Shown here one piece after another: positions 60,601 to 64,000 of a DNA stretch of 64,000 nt. Made by a program: the position numbers and the translations under genes. The number at the start of each line of letters is the position of its first letter. Within the stretch, counting starts at the first letter, position 1. Below the pieces are notes generated by a model that saw only the letters and a list, made by a program, of their open reading frames with translations, was not told the DNA's origin and made no database searches. The DNA is from Hydractinia symbiolongicarpus (taxonomy: Eukaryota; Cnidaria; Hydrozoa; Anthoathecata; Hydractiniidae): contig NC_079882.1 in NCBI RefSeq assembly GCF_029227915.1, positions 30,868,001 to 30,932,000 on the forward strand. Reading direction: 5' to 3'.

Positions 60601-61394
60601 TGTCTTATTGATCAATTTCTAGGGTCAAAGTCCACAATCATTTCAATTAAGTCCCACAGTCAATCGTTTCATTGTTAAAAGCGCTGCAACCTAACAGAGT
60701 CAGAAAAATAACGCGAAATACATGTTGGTACGAATATGTGACGCAACCGTTGTAACTTAAACGGAGTGATACCGTTACAAAGTCAATGAAATTTAGTTTT
60801 CGAAAAAGTCTCTATTTCTTCAACGCGAGCTAACGGCTAGGAATGGTCCCACAGTAAAAAATGACTTATTTATCTACATTTTTTAATAAAGCGCTATCAC
60901 AGCGCCCAGTGTAATCGTTGAGTTCAAGCAATCATGTCAAATTAAGAAGAATGCTATTTCTTGGAGTCCAATTGTCTCATTTATCACATTTATAAGTTCA
61001 AAGTCCAAAATCAGTTCTATTAAGTCCCACAGTCAATCGTTTCACTGATAAAAGCGATGCAACCTGGTAATATCAGAAACATATCGCAAAATACATGTTG
61101 GTACGAATATGTGACGCAACCGTTGTAACTTAAACGGAGTGATACCGTTACAAAGTCAATGAAATTTAGTTTTTGAAACTGTCTCTCTTTCTTCAGCGCG
61201 AGCTAACGGTTAGGATTGGTTCAACAGTAAAAATTACTTATTTATCTAAATTTGTAAATGAAGCGCTACCACAGCGCCCAATGTAATCGCTGAGTTCCAG
61301 CAACCATGTCAGATGAAGAAGAATGTTTATTGTTGGAGTCGAATGGGCTTATGTATCACATTTATAAGTTCAAAGTCCAAAATAAGTTCAATTA
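57670..61394. repeat. HOR block N, decameric unit copy 1 (3,725 bp)
   Basis: Markers recur 3,725 bp apart: atttttctac 58,633/62,358, tgttggagtc 58,351/62,076, ctttaaaact 59,681/63,406, gaatgctattt 59,459/63,184. Ten monomers average 372.5 bp. Inside it, 60,303-61,010 repeats 56,950-57,660 at 3,353 bp (nine monomers; gcaacctaac 56,961/60,314), so copy 1 itself contains an earlier exchange. Confidence 0.88.
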
Positions 61395-64000
61395 AGTCCC
61401 ACAGTAAATTGGTTCACTGTTAAAAGCACTGCAACTTCGTAATATCTGAAAGATATCGCTAAACACATGTTGGTACGAATATGTGACGCAACCGTTGTAC
61501 TTCAAACGGACGGATACCATTAGAAACTCAAGGAAATGTAGTCTTTGAAACTGTCTCTATATCTTCAACGCGTGCTAACGGCTAGGATTGGTCCCACAGT
61601 AAAAAATGACTTATTTATCAAACTTTTTAAATGAACCGCTACCACAGCGCCCAAGGTAATCGCTGAGTTCCAGCAACCATGTCAGATTAAGAAGAATGTT
61701 ATTTCTTGGAGTCCAATTGGCTCATTTATCACATTTATAAGTTCAAAGTCCACAATCAGTTCAATTAAGTCCCACAGTCAATCGTTTCACTGATAAAAGC
61801 GATGCAACCTGGTAATATCAGAAACATATCGCAAAATACATGTTGGTACGAATATGTGACGCAACCGTTGTAACTTAAACGGAGTGATACCGTTACAAAG
61901 TCAATGAAATTTAGTTTTTGAAACTGTCTCTCTTTCTTCAGCGCGAGCTAACGGTTAGGATTGGTTCAACAGTAAAAATTACTTATTTATCTAAATTTGT
62001 AAATGAAGCGCTACCACAGCGCCCAATGTAATCGCTGAGTTCCAGCAACCATGTCAGATGAAGAAGAATGTTTATTGTTGGAGTCGAATGGGCTTATGTA
62101 TCACATTTATAAGTTCAAAGTCCAAAATAAGTTCAATTAAGTCCCACAGTTAATCGTTTCACTGTTAAAAGCGATGCAACCTAGCAGAGTCAGAAAAATA
62201 ACGCCAAATACATGTTTGTACGAATATGTGACGCAATCGTTGTAACTCAATCGGCGTGATACCGTTACAAAGTCAGTGAAATTTAGTTTTTGAAAATGTC
62301 TCTATTTCTTCTGCGCGAGCTAACGGTTAGGATTGGTCCCACAGTAAAAAATGACTTATTTTTCTACATTTTTTAATAAAGCGCTATCGCAGCTCCCAGT
62401 GTAATCGCTGAATTCCAGCAATGGTGTCAAATTAAGGAGAATGTTATTTCTTGGAGACCAATTGACTCATTCATCACATTTATAATGTCAAAGTCCAAAA
62501 GCAGTTCAATTAAGTCCCATAGTCAATCGTTTCATTGTTAAAAGCGATGCAACCTAGTAGAGTCAGAGAAATAACGCGAAATACATGTTGGTACGGATAT
62601 GTGACGCAACCGTTGTAGCACAAACAGACTGATAACGTTAGAAACTCAATGAAATGTAGTTTTTGAAAGTGTCTCTATATCTTCAGAGCGCGCTAACGTC
62701 AAGGATTGGTCCCACAGTAAAAAATAACTTATTTATCTAAATTTTTAAATGAAGCGCTATCACAGCGCCCAGTGTAATCGTTGAGTTCAAGCAATCATTT
62801 CAAGTTAAGAAGAACGTTTTTTCTTGGAGTCCAGTTGTCTTATTGATCAATTTCTAGGGTCAAAGTCCACAATCATTTCAATTAAGTCCCACAGTCAATC
62901 GTTTCATTGTTAAAAGCGCTGCAACCTAGTAGAGTCAGAAAAATAACGCGAAATACATGTTGGTACGAATATGTGACGCAACCGTTGTAACTTAAACGGA
63001 GTGATACCGTTACAAAGTCAATGAAATTTAGTTTTCGAAAAAGTCTCTATTTCTTCAACGCGAGCTAACGGCTAGGAATGGTCCCACAGTAAAAAATGAC
63101 TTATTTATCTACATTTTTTAATAAAGCGCTATCACAGCGCCCAGTGTAATCGTTGAGTTCAAGCAATCATGTCAAATTAAGAAGAATGCTATTTCTTGGA
63201 GTCCAATTGTCTCATTTATCACATTTATAAGTTCAAAGTCCAAAATCAGTTCTATTAAGTCCCACAGTAAATTGGTTCACTGTTAAAAGCACTGCAACTT
63301 CGTAATATCTGAAAGATATCGCTAAACACATGTTGGTACGAATATGTGACGCAACCGTTGTACTTCAAACGGACGGATACCATTAGAAACTCAAGGAAAT
63401 GTAGTCTTTAAAACTGTCTCTATATCTTCAACGCGTGCTAACGGCTAGGATTGGTCCCACCGTAAAAAATGACTTATTTATCAAACTTTTTAACTGTACC
63501 GCTACCACAGCGCCCAAGGTAATCGCTGAGTTCCAGTAACCATGTCAGATTAAGAAGAATGTTATTTCTTGGAGTCCAATTGGCTCATTTATCACATTTA
63601 TAAGTTCAAAGTCCACAATCAGTTCAATTAAGTCCCACAGTCAATCGTTTCACTGATAAAAGCGATGCAACCTGGTAATATCAGAAACATATCGCAAAAT
63701 ACATGATTGTACAAATATGTGACGCAACCGTTGAAACTCAAACGGAGTGATACCGTTACAAAGTCAATGAAATTTAGTTTTTGAAACTGTCTCTATTTCT
63801 TCAGCGCGAGCTAACGGTTAGGATTGGTTCCACAGTAAAAAATGACTTATTTATCTAAATTTGTAAATGAAGCGCTACCACAGCGCCCAGTGTAATCGTT
63901 GAGTTCAAGCAATCATTTCAAGTTAAGAAGAACGTTTTTTCTTGGAGTCCAGTTGTCTTATTGAGCAATTTCTAGGGTCAAAGTCCACAATCATTTCAAT
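61395..64000. repeat. HOR block N, decameric unit copy 2 (cut by the window end)
   Basis: Matches 57,670-60,275 almost base for base. The left edge is near 61,395, inside gtcccacagtaaattgg: upstream the two sequences differ (caaaataagttcaatt here, caaaatcagttctatt in copy 1). A few single-base differences were seen, such as aaactctctc/aaactgtctc at about 59,686/63,411 and cacagtgccc/cacagcgccc at about 59,782/63,507. The unit surely continues beyond base 64,000. Confidence 0.87.

Larger units (their letters stand above)
1..64000. repeat. Tandem satellite DNA array, ~373-bp monomer, filling the whole window
   Basis: The words acatgttggtacg, gtcccacagt and cttggagtcc recur at about 373-bp spacing (351 bp in a short class) from one end to the other, always in the same orientation. 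Both flanks lie outside the window, so array length is unknown. A hand-read consensus has 139 G+C in 373 bases (37%) and about 14 CpG, close to the number expected from composition. Stops occur in every frame of the typical monomer, so no protein is expected. I found no transposon, microsatellite tract, telomere repeat or unique spacer. A 370-bp period is near two nucleosomes, as in many centromeric and pericentromeric satellites. Placement at a centromere is inference. I do not recognise the family name. Confidence 0.97.

Noticed and set aside
1-64000. CRISPR array
   Set aside because: Repeats are about 373 bp and directly adjacent, with no short repeats or unique spacers.
52851-64000. Block N as a different satellite family
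   Set aside because: All landmarks (acatgttgg, tcccacagt, cttggagtcc, A/T dyad, GCGC hairpin) and their spacing are shared with the left part, so it is a subfamily of the same repeat.

Overview
The window is one uninterrupted eukaryotic-type satellite DNA array. From base 1 to base 64,000 the same AT-rich repeat (about 37% G+C in a consensus I read by eye) runs head to tail in one orientation. The full-length monomer is about 373 bp, and some 175 monomer equivalents fit in the window. I see no gene, RNA gene, transposon, CRISPR array or unique sequence. The only open frame of any length (74 codons, 20,909-21,133) is a by-product of a one-base deletion in a repeat. The organism cannot be named from this. 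A monomer near twice the nucleosome repeat, layered higher-order repeats (HORs) and no prokaryotic genes point to centromeric or pericentromeric heterochromatin. CpG is not depleted (about 14 per monomer, roughly the number expected from composition), which leans towards a lineage with little germline CpG methylation, such as many insects or other invertebrates. That is inference. I do not recognise the family by name.

Monomers fall into sequence classes, best told apart around consensus positions 45-120. They are called alpha (actgataacg with agagcgcgctaacgtc), beta (gagtgataccgttac with gcgagctaacggc), gamma (gacggataccgttag with ctatatcttcag) and delta (gaccgataccgttag with ccttcagcgtgcgctatc). 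Many alpha monomers lack exactly 22 bp that carry a GCGC hairpin and are 351 bp long. Three chimeric joints recur: T1 (a 204-bp monomer, 15 seen), T2 (an extra 98-bp piece, 6 seen) and T3 (an extra 53-bp piece, 8 seen).

Layout: 1-2,523 trimeric HOR (about 1,095 bp) beginning with a perfect 25-bp fold-back at 16-67; 2,524-4,028 mixed monomers; 4,029-11,706 hexameric HOR of exactly 2,194 bp with one half-size copy; 11,707-13,239 hybrid segment with a 1,448-bp duplication; 13,240-22,930 a 5,086-bp unit present about 1.9 times; 22,931-26,030 the 351+204 = 555-bp unit; 26,031-28,919 mixed full-length monomers; 28,920-32,217 a 1,772-bp unit; 32,082-34,835 a 1,377-bp unit; 34,836-37,825 a 1,702-bp unit; 37,826-40,330 divergent module K; 40,331-45,340 module L, 1,871-bp unit; 45,341-52,850 copies of K and L pieces reshuffled; 52,851-64,000 a distinct, purely full-length subfamily with a 3,725-bp decameric HOR.

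Nothing here encodes a product. The pieces relate by descent: local unequal exchange and repeated amplification turned a few monomer classes into a series of different HORs, each covering a few to about ten kilobases. Block edges were placed by eye from diagnostic variants and are good to tens of bases. Periods were obtained by subtracting the positions of matched variants.
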